64,000 nucleotides of DNA from an uncultured Acetatifactor sp. (GTDB taxonomy: Bacteria > Bacillota > Clostridia > Lachnospirales > Lachnospiraceae). The notes beneath the pieces are model-generated. The model was not told the DNA's origin, searched no databases, and worked only from the letters and a program-made list of their open reading frames with translations. The DNA lies in NCBI GenBank assembly GCA_910585615.1, contig CAJUFO010000009.1, positions 1 through 64,000 on the forward strand, written 5' to 3'. The position numbers and the translations under genes were made by a program. Positions within the stretch are counted from its first letter, which is position 1. Each line of letters starts with the position of its first letter. Positions 33,639-42,754 of this stretch are shown piece after piece.

Positions 33639-34245
33639 GCTGCCTCTCCCCTCATTTTATTCATCTATTGCGGATTTTCCGGTCATACCTGTTTTCCGGC
33701 TGGTAACCTGTCCCGTCGTACAATCGACCGGGCCTCTTCCATCCTTTTTTCTCAGGTCTGCAATCAAATATCTTTCAATTGCCTGATTGCGGAGCCTCTT
33801 TGCCCTTTCGCCCTCCGGACATGTTCCAAAGCTGGCGGGGCGATAACCGCCTATTTATATCGTGACGATTCAATTATACCAGATATGATTTAAAATTGCT
33901 ACACTCGATTCTGCCAGTTCATTTCTTTCCGTATGCTGGAGGCTGTGGAGCGGCAGCATGGCCTGGTTCCGGCTCTCGCTACTGGCCTCCCCGTCAGCTA
34001 TATAATCTTTTTTTCTGGACGAAAATGCCGTACCCCGGCCAAAAACCAGGAGTACGGCTCTTTTTGCATCACATATCACATTCTCCATCTACCTATCGGC
34101 CCTTTCCGGCCGCAGCCGCAATCGCCCACGGCTACAGCAATGGTCACCGGAAAGCCCCACGGCCGCTCCCATAACCGCATGTCCCCGGAGGGAGCCTTTC
34201 CCCTCTGCCCGTGCGGGTTCCAGTTCGGACTCCGCTCCTGACGGC
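33639..34245. other. 600-base intergenic region with gene-like relics
   Basis: Between the phosphohexomutase and the DUF2812 gene. It contains a bidirectional terminator and, on the minus strand, two stretches that read like protein without a start codon: 33657-33851 (ERAKRLRNQAIERYLIADL...) and 33870-34088. Neither has a ribosome site; both may be remnants of lost genes. Confidence 0.5.
34025..34066. terminator. bidirectional terminator
   Basis: GCCGTAC (34027-34033) and GTACGGC (34052-34058) with CCGG/CCAGG extensions; T-run follows on the + strand (TCTTTTT) and ATTTT on the minus strand. It would end the PadR/DUF2812 transcript. Confidence 0.6.
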
Positions 34246-34974
34246 TCACTCCCTGCGCCCCATCACGGTAATGGCGATTCCTGCACCCATGAGGATCAGG
34301 GCAATGCCCTGCAGGGCCCCTTTTGCGAATCCATACAGGGCGCTGCCTCCCGGTTCCGGTATCGCGAGGCAGATTCCGTTCAGCGTAATGCCCAGACACA
34401 AAATCATCGATGGGCTGCGGCTCCCAAGGCATCTGTTCGTTTCCTCCTGGCCTATCCTGGCCCGGAGCTCTGCCAGAATCGCGTTCACACGGCAGATTTC
34501 CCGGACAATGAATATGACGATGGCGGCCAGCAGGCAGCAGCCAGCCAGGGGGAGCATGACGGATTCCCTGTCCGTCATGCCTGCGGCTGAGATCGCTTCC
34601 AGAAGGATGCAGGCTATCTCCAGGATGACGACTATCTTGAGCGCCTTTTTGATTTTCTGGTAATGTTCGATGCTGGACTCCACATCCGTATACAGCACGA
34701 AGGGCCCCTCCTTCGCCCGCTTGCGCAGGATGACCCAGGGCCCCCACAGACATACGATCTCCACGCCCATTTCCCGCATGAAGTCCCTGTAGTCGCCGCT
34801 CACCCGGAATAGCCCCTCCGTGATGTCCACCTGATAGATGTACTCGCCGGGCCTGCAGCTCTCGAAAGTATAGAATCCCAGCGCGAATCCTGTCATTGCA
34901 TAGCCTTTCCGTGCCATTTCATTGAGGTATTCCGTCTCTTCGTCCTTATTGATGAACAGCTTGAACTTTACCAT
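34246..34974 (-). CDS. DUF2812 membrane protein
   Basis: 242 aa. The N-terminal DUF2812 domain is clear (FINKDEETEYLNEMARKGYAM, then the CLWGPWVILRKR end) and four membrane helices follow. DUF2812 proteins nearly always accompany a PadR regulator. The ATG at 34974 overlaps the padR stop and GGAGGG lies 5 bases upstream. Confidence 0.88.
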   Translation of the reverse strand: MVKFKLFINKDEETEYLNEMARKGYAMTGFALGFYTFESCRPGEYIYQVDITEGLFRVSGDYRDFMREMGVEIVCLWGPWVILRKRAKEGPFVLYTDVESSIEHYQKIKKALKIVVILEIACILLEAISAAGMTDRESVMLPLAGCCLLAAIVIFIVREICRVNAILAELRARIGQEETNRCLGSRSPSMILCLGITLNGICLAIPEPGGSALYGFAKGALQGIALILMGAGIAITVMGRRE

Positions 34975-35288
34975 GTACCCTCCTCCATTTTCTCCGCATT
35001 GTGCAGAAGCTCCTCCAGACGCTTTTTTTCCTCCGCGAAGACATATCTGCCCATCTCTGTGATGACATACTCCTTCTTCTTCCGGGAATCCGTCTCCTCG
35101 CTGTATATCCGGATCCATCCCCGGGCCGCCATGGTCTGTATGGCCCCGTACAGAGTTCCCGGGCCCAGCACCACTCTGCCTTCGGTGAGCCCTTCCACCT
35201 CCTGGATGATTCCGTAGCCGTGGTTGGGCTTTCTCAGGGACAACAGGATGTAGAACAGTGCCTCTGTCAATGGTGTCTGCTTCTCCAT
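34968..35288 (-). CDS. PadR family transcriptional regulator
   Basis: 106 aa winged-helix repressor: LTEALFYILLSLRKPNHGYG, VLGPGTLYGAIQTMAARGWI, KKKEYVITEMGRYVF. It controls the downstream DUF2812 gene, with which it overlaps by 7 bases. The operator 35329-35379 straddles its own promoter, so autoregulation is likely. Start ATG at 35288 follows AAAGGAA. Confidence 0.9.
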   Translation of the reverse strand: MEKQTPLTEALFYILLSLRKPNHGYGIIQEVEGLTEGRVVLGPGTLYGAIQTMAARGWIRIYSEETDSRKKKEYVITEMGRYVFAEEKKRLEELLHNAEKMEEGTW

Positions 35289-35328
35289 TTCGATTCCTTT
35301 CTTCCGGAATGCGCCTCTGTCGCCCATG

Positions 35329-35379
35329 ATATATCGTCTGGTGATATATTTGTTATTAATATATCACCAGACGATATAT
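35329..35379 (-). promoter_or_regulatory. PadR operator (palindrome) 2
   Basis: Perfect 21-bp inverted repeat (arms 35329-35349 and 35359-35379; core CGTCTGGTGATATAT and its inverse) with a 9-base centre. One arm lies in the -35/-10 spacer, the other just after the start, so binding would block the promoter. Confidence 0.85.
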
Positions 35380-35386
35380 TTGTCAA
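35358..35386 (-). promoter_or_regulatory. promoter of PadR/DUF2812 operon
   Basis: TTGACA (35381-35386), 17-base spacer, TATATT (35358-35363) on the minus strand. Confidence 0.85.
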
Positions 35387-35440
35387 GCTTCAGGCTCCGG
35401 AAAGCACACAAGACCGGAGCCGCCGCTCCGGCCTTGTCCC

Positions 35441-38400
35441 TCAGGGCTGCACGGATACGCTGCTGCCCACGCCATTCCTGTCCCTGCATTTCCTGACTAC
35501 GATTTTCCTGTCTATCCGTTCCTTCAGCTCGGCCACATGGGAGATGATGCCCACCAGGCGCCTGCCCTCGGTGAGCTGCTGCAGGGCCTTCATGGCCTGC
35601 CCCAGCGCCTCCTCGTCCAGGGAGCCGAAGCCCTCGTCCACGAACATGCAGTCCATCTGGATGCCCCCCGCGTAAGACTGAATCTCGTCCGCCAGCCCCA
35701 GAGCCAAAGAGAGGGAAGCCTGGAAGGACTCGCCTCCGGACAGGGTCTTCACGCTGCGCTCCGTGGCATTGTAATGGTCGATCACGGCCAGTTCCAGCCC
35801 GGCCTTCTCCCTGCGGTTGTCCCCCTCCTGCTGACGCTTCAGCTCATACTGGCCGCTGCTCATGGTGAGCAGGCGCAGGTTGGCCCGCCGGATGATGCGG
35901 TCGAAATAGGTCATCTGTATATAGGTCTCCAGCTCGATTTTGCGCTTGCCGTTTAGGTTGCCGTTCGCCGTGTCCGCCAAGGCGCGCATCCACACGTACC
36001 TCTTCTCCACCACGGCGATGTCCTCCCGTCTGCTCCTGACCCTGCGGAGAATCTCCTGATTCTGGGAGAGGGCCGTGTATCCGCGGTCTCTCTTTGCGCT
36101 CAGCTCCCTTTTGGCCCGCTGCCTTTCCTCCCTCTCCGCGGCCACTTCCTCCTCTCCCCGCAGACCGGCCTCCCCCGCCGCGGAAAGCTGCCTGGTCAAT
36201 GTATCGATTGCCGCTGCCAGGCGCTCATATCTGGTACGGCATTCCATCAAGTCCTTCTCCGCAGACTGATAAGCCTCCTCCAGGGCCGCTTTCCTGCTCT
36301 GGGATACCGAAATGAGCTCCAGCGTCCGCTCTCTGGTCATATCCCCCAGCTGTTCCGTAAGCGCCGCTATCTGCTGCTGTCTCGCCCCATTCTCCGCTGC
36401 CTTCCCTGCCAAAGCCACGTCCGTCTTCTGAATCTGGGCCGTGAATTGCTCTCTCTGGTGCTCCTTCCGGGCTATGGCCAGCTCCAGCTCCTGGCGCCTT
36501 TCCAGGTCTGCCCGGTTCCTCCTGATGTCCTCCCCCAATCGACGCAGAACCTCCGAAAGCTCTTCCAGTGCCCATGCGGCGCATTTTCGCAGTTCTGCTT
36601 CCTCCGGCCGGGTATCGGAGAGCGGTTCGAAAGCAAGAAGGCTGTCCCGCAGCTGGCCCTGCTTTTCCGCTTTCCTGCTCTCGATCCCGGCCAGCTCTTT
36701 CTCCAGCTCTCCCAGCAGGCTGCGGATTTGAGACAGCTGCTCTTCCATCTGCCGCCCGGACTCCTCCAGCTTGCCGCGGAGCACGATATCTGCCTGAATC
36801 CGCTTCTTCCACTCGGCCAAGACGAGGAGCCTGCCCTCTATCCGCCTCAGACATGCGGAAACGGTCCTGTCCTCTGTTTCGTGCCCCTGACCTTCCGCGG
36901 CCGGATATCCCGTCTGCCCATGGGCCCGCAACAGCCTGTCCGTTTCCTCCATAAGGGCGGCTGTCTTCCCGTATTCCGCAGCCATCTGCCTTTTGGCGGC
37001 CTCCTCACGGCCCTGTAGGTTCGCCGTCCGCTCCTTGGCTCCCGCCATCTCCTCTTCCAGCCGACACCTGTGTCTCTCCAATTCCGTCAGGCGCGCTTCC
37101 AGTGTATCCAGGCGCTTTCTTCCGGCCTCCGCCTGCTCCAGCTTGCCGCGGCTCCTCTCATAGGCCTGCCGCAGACAGGCCGACACCCTTTCAGCCGGCC
37201 ACTGGAGCCGGGATTGCCCCGCCCCGGGCAGACAAGGCTCAGATAAATCCGGCTCGGCCAAATCCGCCCCGGGCAGGGCGCTTTCCGGCAGTTCCAGCAG
37301 GAACCTTTCCCATTGCCGCCTCTTCTCGTCACACTGATTTCTGGCGGCATGCAGCGCCAACAGCATATCCTGCCGCTTCTGATCCAGGGCTTTCTGTGCC
37401 TCCCCCATGGCTTTCAGCTTCTCGTCCAGCTCCTCCTTCCGACGGCACGCTTTCTCGGCATCTGCCAGCTCCCTTTCAAGATTCCGGCTCAACGCCATAA
37501 TTTTATCCGATATTCCGTCTATAAATTCACGCACGGTGTCTTCCGGGCCCTGCGTCGGATCCTGGGCTCTCCCCACGTCCTCCCGGTCCTGCAGCGCCTC
37601 CATGCTCCCCAGTTCCCGTGCCATCTCCTCTGTCTGTCTCGTCCGGCGCAGAAGCTCCTCCCCCAGATATCCCGCCTTTTCGCTGAGGCGTTCCGCTCTG
37701 GCTTCGGCGGCGGACAGCTCTTTCTTCTTCCTGTCCAGCTCTGCCTTTTCCGGCACAGTCTCCGGAACAAGGGCCAAAACCGGATGGTGCATGGAGCCGC
37801 AGACCGGGCAGGCCCTGCCCTCCTCCAGGCCTCTGGCCAGCAGACCGGCCTGGGCATCCAGGAACTGCTGCTCCATCCTCCTGTAGGCATCCCCAAGCCG
37901 CCCTTTTTCCTCCGCGGCTGCCTGGTATTTGGCCCTGGCAGAGGAAGTCTCTCCCCGCAGCTTCTCCAGGCTTTCCGCCTCCTTTGACAGCCTTTCCAGC
38001 GCGGCCTGCGCCTCCCACAGCCTCTCCCTGCGCTGAACAGCCAGGAGCCTGCGCGACTGCACGTCCCCCAGGGCCTCCAGCTCCGCCTGGCAGCGGTTCC
38101 ATCGGCTCAGATGCGCATCCGCCTGGGAACATTCCTTTTCGTAGGCTGCCTCCAGGCCGACGAGCGTCTCCTGGGCCGTGCGCCGTCCCTCCACCTGCTC
38201 CTCACAGGTGCGCAGCCGCTGACTGGCGGCCTCCACCTCATGGCGGCATGCCAGCGCCCTTTCCCCGATATTTTTCAGAGCCTCTCTCTCTTCCTCGCAG
38301 ACTCTCCGCTCTCTGCCCAGGGCCTCTCCACGGCCCAGCAGCTCCTTCTGCTTCTCTTTCAGCAGCTCTCCCGCTTTCTCTGCCGCATCCCTTTCTTCCT

Positions 38401-39853
38401 CCTGCTTCTGTATGAGCTCCTTCTGCCCCGCCAGCCTCTCTTCCGTCTGCTCCACCCGGGAGAGCATGGCGTCCCGGTCTCCCATGGCTTCTATCCTGTC
38501 CCGGTTCTTCGCCATGTCGTCCGAAAGTTCCTGCTCCTTCTTCCGGTTCCCGGCAATGGACCGCTCCGCTTTCTCCTGCCGTTCCACCTCCTGTGCCAGG
38601 CCCTGATCCTGGCGCAGAAGGTTCTGCTGCTGGCGCTGGACATCGCTGTACTGCCGCTCCAGGCGCTCTTTCGCTTCCCCTGCTCCCGCCAGGAGCCTGT
38701 AGCTCTCCTGTTCCTCCTGCAGGGAGGATTCCAGAGCCTGTCTCTTTAAGAGGATATCCGCCCTGCGCCCCTTCTCTTCAGCAATCTCCTCTTCTCCCCT
38801 GCGCCATGCCTCCTGCTGGGCCTCCAGGCCGTCGAATTTCTCCAGCTTCTTCCTGGCATCCTGAATCTGCTCCTCCAGCCTGCCGCACTCCTGGCGGTTT
38901 TGATCCGCCTGTGTGAAAACAGAGTTTTTCTCCGCAAGCGCAAGCCTCAGCAGCTCCTGTTCCTTCTGGTTCTCCAGAAGCGCCGCCCGCTGTTCCTCCC
39001 TGTGCCGAATGTCCACCATAAGCTGGTCTCGCCTGCGAATCTCCTCATCCAGCCCCGCCAGCCGCCTGTCCATGGCCTCAAGCGCCGCCTCGCCCTCCTC
39101 GCACAGCTTTGCCAGCAGTTCCAGGCCCTCCTCGACGCCGCCGTCAAATTTCATTTTCTGCAATTCCCGCAGTTTCGCACCGACACCTCCAGGCACGTCA
39201 TCCTGGCAGACAATGCCGTCCATGTACTGGTTCACGCTGCGCTTCAGCTCCTCATAGGCATCCCGTTCCAGCTTTACCGATGCTTTCAGCTGCTCCTGGA
39301 TACGCTGGTAAATCCCAGTCCCGAAAATCTGCCGGAAAATGTCCCCCCGCTCCTCCGTCCCCGCAAGCAGCAGCTTCTGGAAGTCCCCCTGGGCAATCAT
39401 GGCAATCTGGGTGAACTGCCTGCGGTCCAGCCCGATCAGCTCTGTCACCGCCCTTGTCACATCCTTCGTCTTCGTAACCGGAGCCCTCCCGTCCGGAAAG
39501 CGCAGCTCGGCCTCCGACCGCTGAAGCGTATAGCCTGTCCCCCGCCCCTTCGGCCGCATGTATTCCGGGTTGCGCTTTACCGTATATCGTTTTCCCCGAT
39601 AGGCGAAGGTGAGCTCCACATAGGTGGGGACCTCGTCCCTTGCGTACTTGCTGCGGAACATGTCCGGCTGGCGCACATAGCCGCTGGCCTCCCCGTACAG
39701 CGCAAAGGCTATGGCATCGAATATGGTGGTCTTGCCCGCACCTGTGTCTCCGGTAATCAAGTAAAGCCCCTGCCCGCCGAAGCTGTCAAAGTCTATCTCC
39801 GCCCTCTCCGCGTAAGGGCCAAACGCGCTCATGACAAGCTTTACTGGTTTCAT
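35441..39853 (-). CDS. sbcC: exonuclease subunit SbcC
   Basis: 1470 aa, larger than the E. coli protein (1048 aa). N-terminal ATPase half with GDTGAGKTTIFDAIAFAL and the Q-loop region (TQIAMIAQGDFQKLLLAG); two long coiled-coil arms around a zinc hook CPVCG (near 700); C-terminal ABC signature LSGGESFQASLSLALGLAD with D-loop DEGFGSLDEEAL. It forms the SbcCD nuclease, which cuts hairpins and blocked ends. sbcD lies directly upstream; spacing 53 bases, so they form an operon. Confidence 0.96.
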   Translation of the reverse strand: MKPVKLVMSAFGPYAERAEIDFDSFGGQGLYLITGDTGAGKTTIFDAIAFALYGEASGYVRQPDMFRSKYARDEVPTYVELTFAYRGKRYTVKRNPEYMRPKGRGTGYTLQRSEAELRFPDGRAPVTKTKDVTRAVTELIGLDRRQFTQIAMIAQGDFQKLLLAGTEERGDIFRQIFGTGIYQRIQEQLKASVKLERDAYEELKRSVNQYMDGIVCQDDVPGGVGAKLRELQKMKFDGGVEEGLELLAKLCEEGEAALEAMDRRLAGLDEEIRRRDQLMVDIRHREEQRAALLENQKEQELLRLALAEKNSVFTQADQNRQECGRLEEQIQDARKKLEKFDGLEAQQEAWRRGEEEIAEEKGRRADILLKRQALESSLQEEQESYRLLAGAGEAKERLERQYSDVQRQQQNLLRQDQGLAQEVERQEKAERSIAGNRKKEQELSDDMAKNRDRIEAMGDRDAMLSRVEQTEERLAGQKELIQKQEEERDAAEKAGELLKEKQKELLGRGEALGRERRVCEEEREALKNIGERALACRHEVEAASQRLRTCEEQVEGRRTAQETLVGLEAAYEKECSQADAHLSRWNRCQAELEALGDVQSRRLLAVQRRERLWEAQAALERLSKEAESLEKLRGETSSARAKYQAAAEEKGRLGDAYRRMEQQFLDAQAGLLARGLEEGRACPVCGSMHHPVLALVPETVPEKAELDRKKKELSAAEARAERLSEKAGYLGEELLRRTRQTEEMARELGSMEALQDREDVGRAQDPTQGPEDTVREFIDGISDKIMALSRNLERELADAEKACRRKEELDEKLKAMGEAQKALDQKRQDMLLALHAARNQCDEKRRQWERFLLELPESALPGADLAEPDLSEPCLPGAGQSRLQWPAERVSACLRQAYERSRGKLEQAEAGRKRLDTLEARLTELERHRCRLEEEMAGAKERTANLQGREEAAKRQMAAEYGKTAALMEETDRLLRAHGQTGYPAAEGQGHETEDRTVSACLRRIEGRLLVLAEWKKRIQADIVLRGKLEESGRQMEEQLSQIRSLLGELEKELAGIESRKAEKQGQLRDSLLAFEPLSDTRPEEAELRKCAAWALEELSEVLRRLGEDIRRNRADLERRQELELAIARKEHQREQFTAQIQKTDVALAGKAAENGARQQQIAALTEQLGDMTRERTLELISVSQSRKAALEEAYQSAEKDLMECRTRYERLAAAIDTLTRQLSAAGEAGLRGEEEVAAEREERQRAKRELSAKRDRGYTALSQNQEILRRVRSRREDIAVVEKRYVWMRALADTANGNLNGKRKIELETYIQMTYFDRIIRRANLRLLTMSSGQYELKRQQEGDNRREKAGLELAVIDHYNATERSVKTLSGGESFQASLSLALGLADEIQSYAGGIQMDCMFVDEGFGSLDEEALGQAMKALQQLTEGRRLVGIISHVAELKERIDRKIVVRKCRDRNGVGSSVSVQP

Positions 39854-39906
39854 CGCTCTCTCCCGTCTTCTTCCTTTTTATCACAGATTTGTCTTCCATT
39901 TTGTAT

Positions 39907-41055
39907 CTATTGCAATCCCTCAATCAGCTTCTCTATGAACGCTGCCTGCTCCCCGCTCATAGGCTGATTGTTCTGCATCTCATAGAACTCCCCGAACAGC
40001 TCCATCTCCGACCTCTCCTCCACCTGCCCGACGGCCTCCACGGTCCTGTCCTCCCTGGTACGGCTGTTGTCATAGACCAGGCGCATCAGGTTCGGATAGA
40101 CCGTGCGGAGCCTCTGCATGCCGTCGGGAATGTCCTCCTCGTCCGTCAGTGTTATCTGCACGTAGTCCTCCCTGTCCCTATCCTGGTAGAAGGATTTGGA
40201 CATCACCTCCAGATAAGAGCCCCTGATTTTGCGCATGTCGTGCAATGGGACCAACGGCACAGTGGAAACCGTAAGCTGCCCCTTCTCCCGCAGTTCTACG
40301 ATTGTGACGGATTTCTCCTGCTCTGCCTCGGAAAAAGAGTACTTCAACGGCGTCCCGCAGTAGCGCACCGTCTCCCGGCCCACGGACTGGGGGCTATGGA
40401 TATGGCCCAGCGCCACATAGTCGAAAGCGTTGAAGACCCGGGCATCCACATTGTCCAAGCCCCCTACGGCCACCTCCTCGGAATCGCAGCGCCCCGCGCC
40501 GGTGACGAACTGATGGGCCACCAGAATATTGCGCGTTTTTCCGTCTATTTTCATGCGTTCTATTGCTATCTCCACCGCCTCCTGATAGCTTTCCGGCAGT
40601 CTGACGCCTCCCTCATCCTCCGGCCTTTCCTCCAGCGTATGCCGCACGGTGGCAGGCTTCACGAAAGGGAGCAGATGGACGCGGATTTCCCCATAGCTGT
40701 CCTGCAGCGCTATCTCCAGGGCCTCTCCCCGATACACAGGAGACACATATACGCCTCTCCCCCGCATCAGCTCGCCGCCGAAGGCGATCCGCTCCGGGGA
40801 GTCATGGTTGCCGCTGACCGCCAGGACCTTCTTCCCCAAATCCGCCAGCCCGGTAAGGAACCAGTCGAACATCTGCACGGCCTCCGCGGAGGGCATGGGC
40901 TTGTCATAGATGTCCCCCGCAATGAGCACCGCATCCACCTGTTCCCTCTGTGCTATCTGCAGAATCTGGTTCAGGATATATTTCTGATCCTCTGTCATAG
41001 AAAACTCGTTGACGCGCTTCCCGATATGCAAATCCGAGATATGTAGAAATTTCAT
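39907..41055 (-). CDS. sbcD: exonuclease subunit SbcD
   Basis: 382 aa Mre11-type nuclease. Metallophosphoesterase motifs: HISDLHIGKR, IAGDIYDKP, VSGNHDSPERI, VAHQF and LGHIHSPQ. The C-terminal cap follows. It provides the nuclease site for SbcC. AGGAG lies 7 bases before the ATG. First gene of sbcDC, after a small membrane gene. Confidence 0.96.
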   Translation of the reverse strand: MKFLHISDLHIGKRVNEFSMTEDQKYILNQILQIAQREQVDAVLIAGDIYDKPMPSAEAVQMFDWFLTGLADLGKKVLAVSGNHDSPERIAFGGELMRGRGVYVSPVYRGEALEIALQDSYGEIRVHLLPFVKPATVRHTLEERPEDEGGVRLPESYQEAVEIAIERMKIDGKTRNILVAHQFVTGAGRCDSEEVAVGGLDNVDARVFNAFDYVALGHIHSPQSVGRETVRYCGTPLKYSFSEAEQEKSVTIVELREKGQLTVSTVPLVPLHDMRKIRGSYLEVMSKSFYQDRDREDYVQITLTDEEDIPDGMQRLRTVYPNLMRLVYDNSRTREDRTVEAVGQVEERSEMELFGEFYEMQNNQPMSGEQAAFIEKLIEGLQ

Positions 41056-41064
41056 GACCGTCTC

Positions 41065-41514
41065 CTATCCTAGCCGCTCCCACTCGTCATACTCGTCGTC
41101 ATACTCGTCCTCATCCCGGCCCCCATGCCGTATCAGCCGCAGAATCAGGTGGTAGATTCCCCGGAACACGGAGAACACCAGGAACATGCTGATGAAGCCC
41201 AGCACGCCGAACATAATGTCCGCGAATTCCATTACCCCCGTATTCGTCACCCGCTGGCCGATTTCGATGGCGAAGGTAATGACGATGATCAGCGTAAAGA
41301 CGTAGATCCAGCTGATGACCATGATGTGCCTGTTTTTTGCCAGCCACTTGAAAATCGGATGCACCACGAAAATCATGGCCATCCCCAGCGCTCCGATAAT
41401 CAGGAAATGCAGCTCCTTGTCGGTAAAGTTGTATTCATAAGCATCGTTGAGCTTCAGCAGATAACTGTGCATCCGCGCGATTATTTCCACAATAGCGTAC
41501 AAAAATCCTTTCAT
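41065..41514 (-). CDS. hypothetical membrane protein
   Basis: 149 aa with four predicted membrane helices (about 34-53, 65-83, 96-113, 110-128) and an acidic tail (RDEDEYDDEYDEWERLG). GAGGAG lies 11 bases before the ATG. It is 9 bases before sbcD on the same strand and may be co-transcribed. No family recognised. Confidence 0.75.
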   Translation of the reverse strand: MKGFLYAIVEIIARMHSYLLKLNDAYEYNFTDKELHFLIIGALGMAMIFVVHPIFKWLAKNRHIMVISWIYVFTLIIVITFAIEIGQRVTNTGVMEFADIMFGVLGFISMFLVFSVFRGIYHLILRLIRHGGRDEDEYDDEYDEWERLG

Positions 41515-41540
41515 ATGTACTCAGCTCCTCCGTATTCCCC

Positions 41541-41753
41541 TCAATATTCCTTTGGCAGCTCGGAAATCCCGTATTCCTGCTTGAAGTCCTCCAGCTCTGA
41601 AGCGCTCTGGATGAAGCGCTCCTCCCTGAACTCCCCCGTATGGATGTTCTTGAAGCCTGCCACCCGCTCCCCGTTGCAGATACTGCATTTCAGGACCGGT
41701 CTCCAGTTCTCCCTGTCATAATCCCTCCGTCGCACCCGCCTTTTCCCAAACAT
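41541..41753 (-). CDS. small CxxC-containing protein
   Basis: 70 aa, basic N-terminus (FGKRRVRRRDYDRENW), one CxxC (CSICNGE) suited to metal binding, and a C-terminal helix (ASELEDFKQEYG). Similar small proteins are present in Lachnospiraceae and are sometimes mislabelled as enzymes; I give no function. GGAG lies 8 bases before the ATG. Confidence 0.75.
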   Translation of the reverse strand: MFGKRRVRRRDYDRENWRPVLKCSICNGERVAGFKNIHTGEFREERFIQSASELEDFKQEYGISELPKEY

Positions 41754-41793
41754 CTGTCTCTCCTTTTCGGCTTTTCTTTACATGGATATCCTT

Positions 41794-41831
41794 ATAAAAA
41801 GAAAACTTCCACTTTATCAATGGAAGTTTTC
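41794..41831 (-). terminator. terminator after tRNA-Leu
   Basis: 10-bp stem AAAACTTCCA/TGGAAGTTTT (41802-41811 and 41821-41830), then TTTTCTTTTT on the minus strand. Confidence 0.8.
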
Positions 41832-41861
41832 AAGACAATTAATTTGACAAGACTTACTACA

Positions 41862-41945
41862 TGCGGAAGATGGGACTTGAACCCACACGTTGTTGCCAAC
41901 ACAAGATCCTTAGTCTTGCTCGTCTGCCAGTTCCGACACTTCCGC
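41862..41945 (-). tRNA. tRNA-Leu (AAG)
   Basis: 84-nt class II tRNA with a long variable arm. Acceptor GCGGAAG/CTTCCGC; anticodon loop CTAAGGA with anticodon AAG at 41909-41911; T-loop GGTTCAAG. CCA not encoded. Terminator follows. Confidence 0.93.
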
Positions 41946-42117
41946 ATACGCACCGTACAAGAGATATATTAACATCATATACGGAAAAAGTCAATTCCTT
42001 TTTTGAATTTTCTTCCACGGCTTGTCTTTCTTCTATAGATATGCTAACATACCTAACATATACAGAGTACAGCACGATACATGCCGCCCGCCAGAGGGCG
42101 GCGGAATGGAGGTCATC

Positions 42118-42666
42118 ATGAAGAAACGGATCGCGTCCCTCCTGCTCATCACATTCTCGGCCCTGCTGCTGGCAGCCTGCGGCTCCTCCGGCTCCATCGT
42201 CCTCCCCAAGGAGGGCTATGCCCAGGGCGCGGCAGGCGATACCATGCGCACTTACTTTTTCGACTTCACCCTGAATGAAGCCTATACCTGCAGCAGATAT
42301 GAGGGCTACATCCCCACCCCGGGCTACGACCTGCTGGCGGCGGAGGTCACCGTCAAGAACACCTTTCAGGAGGGCATCACCATGTTCGACTGGGACTTCG
42401 TCGTGCTCTACGCCGACAATGCCGGCGAGGAACAAATCTACGACTATCCCATCACTTCCTACGAAGACCTGGAAATTCCGGAGGCCGCCCGGGAGGCGCT
42501 TCTGCCTTCAGAGTACGATCTGGCGAAGGGCGAAAGCCGCACCGGGCTCCTCCTGTTCGAGGTGCCCGCCGGAGACACGGAGTTCACTGTCTCCTACATA
42601 GAATCTTTTGAGGACGACACCACAGGCGACACCTTCTCCGTGGACATCGCTGCCACCCGCAGGTAA
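42118..42666 (+). CDS. lipoprotein (DUF4352-like)
   Basis: 182 aa. Signal peptide with lipobox ALLLAAC (C21), then a beta-rich domain similar to DUF4352 immunoglobulin-like lipoproteins (DLLAAEVTVKNTFQEGITMF, WDFVVLYAD, GESRTGLLLFEVP). Probably attached outside the membrane; function unknown. GGAGGT precedes the ATG at 42118. Downstream is a convergent peptidase gene. Confidence 0.82.
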   Translation: MKKRIASLLLITFSALLLAACGSSGSIVLPKEGYAQGAAGDTMRTYFFDFTLNEAYTCSRYEGYIPTPGYDLLAAEVTVKNTFQEGITMFDWDFVVLYADNAGEEQIYDYPITSYEDLEIPEAAREALLPSEYDLAKGESRTGLLLFEVPAGDTEFTVSYIESFEDDTTGDTFSVDIAATRR

Positions 42667-42754
42667 CGCGGCACCGCCAGAACCACCGGCTCCACCTCCT
42701 GTTCCACCCGTCGCCGCCACCCGCAGGCAACACGGCATCCACCGGCCCCGGGCC

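Noticed and set aside
34076..34753. 225-codon minus frame overlapping the DUF2812 gene
   Set aside because: Alternate frame of DUF2812, without start signals and with Gly/Arg-rich shadow composition.
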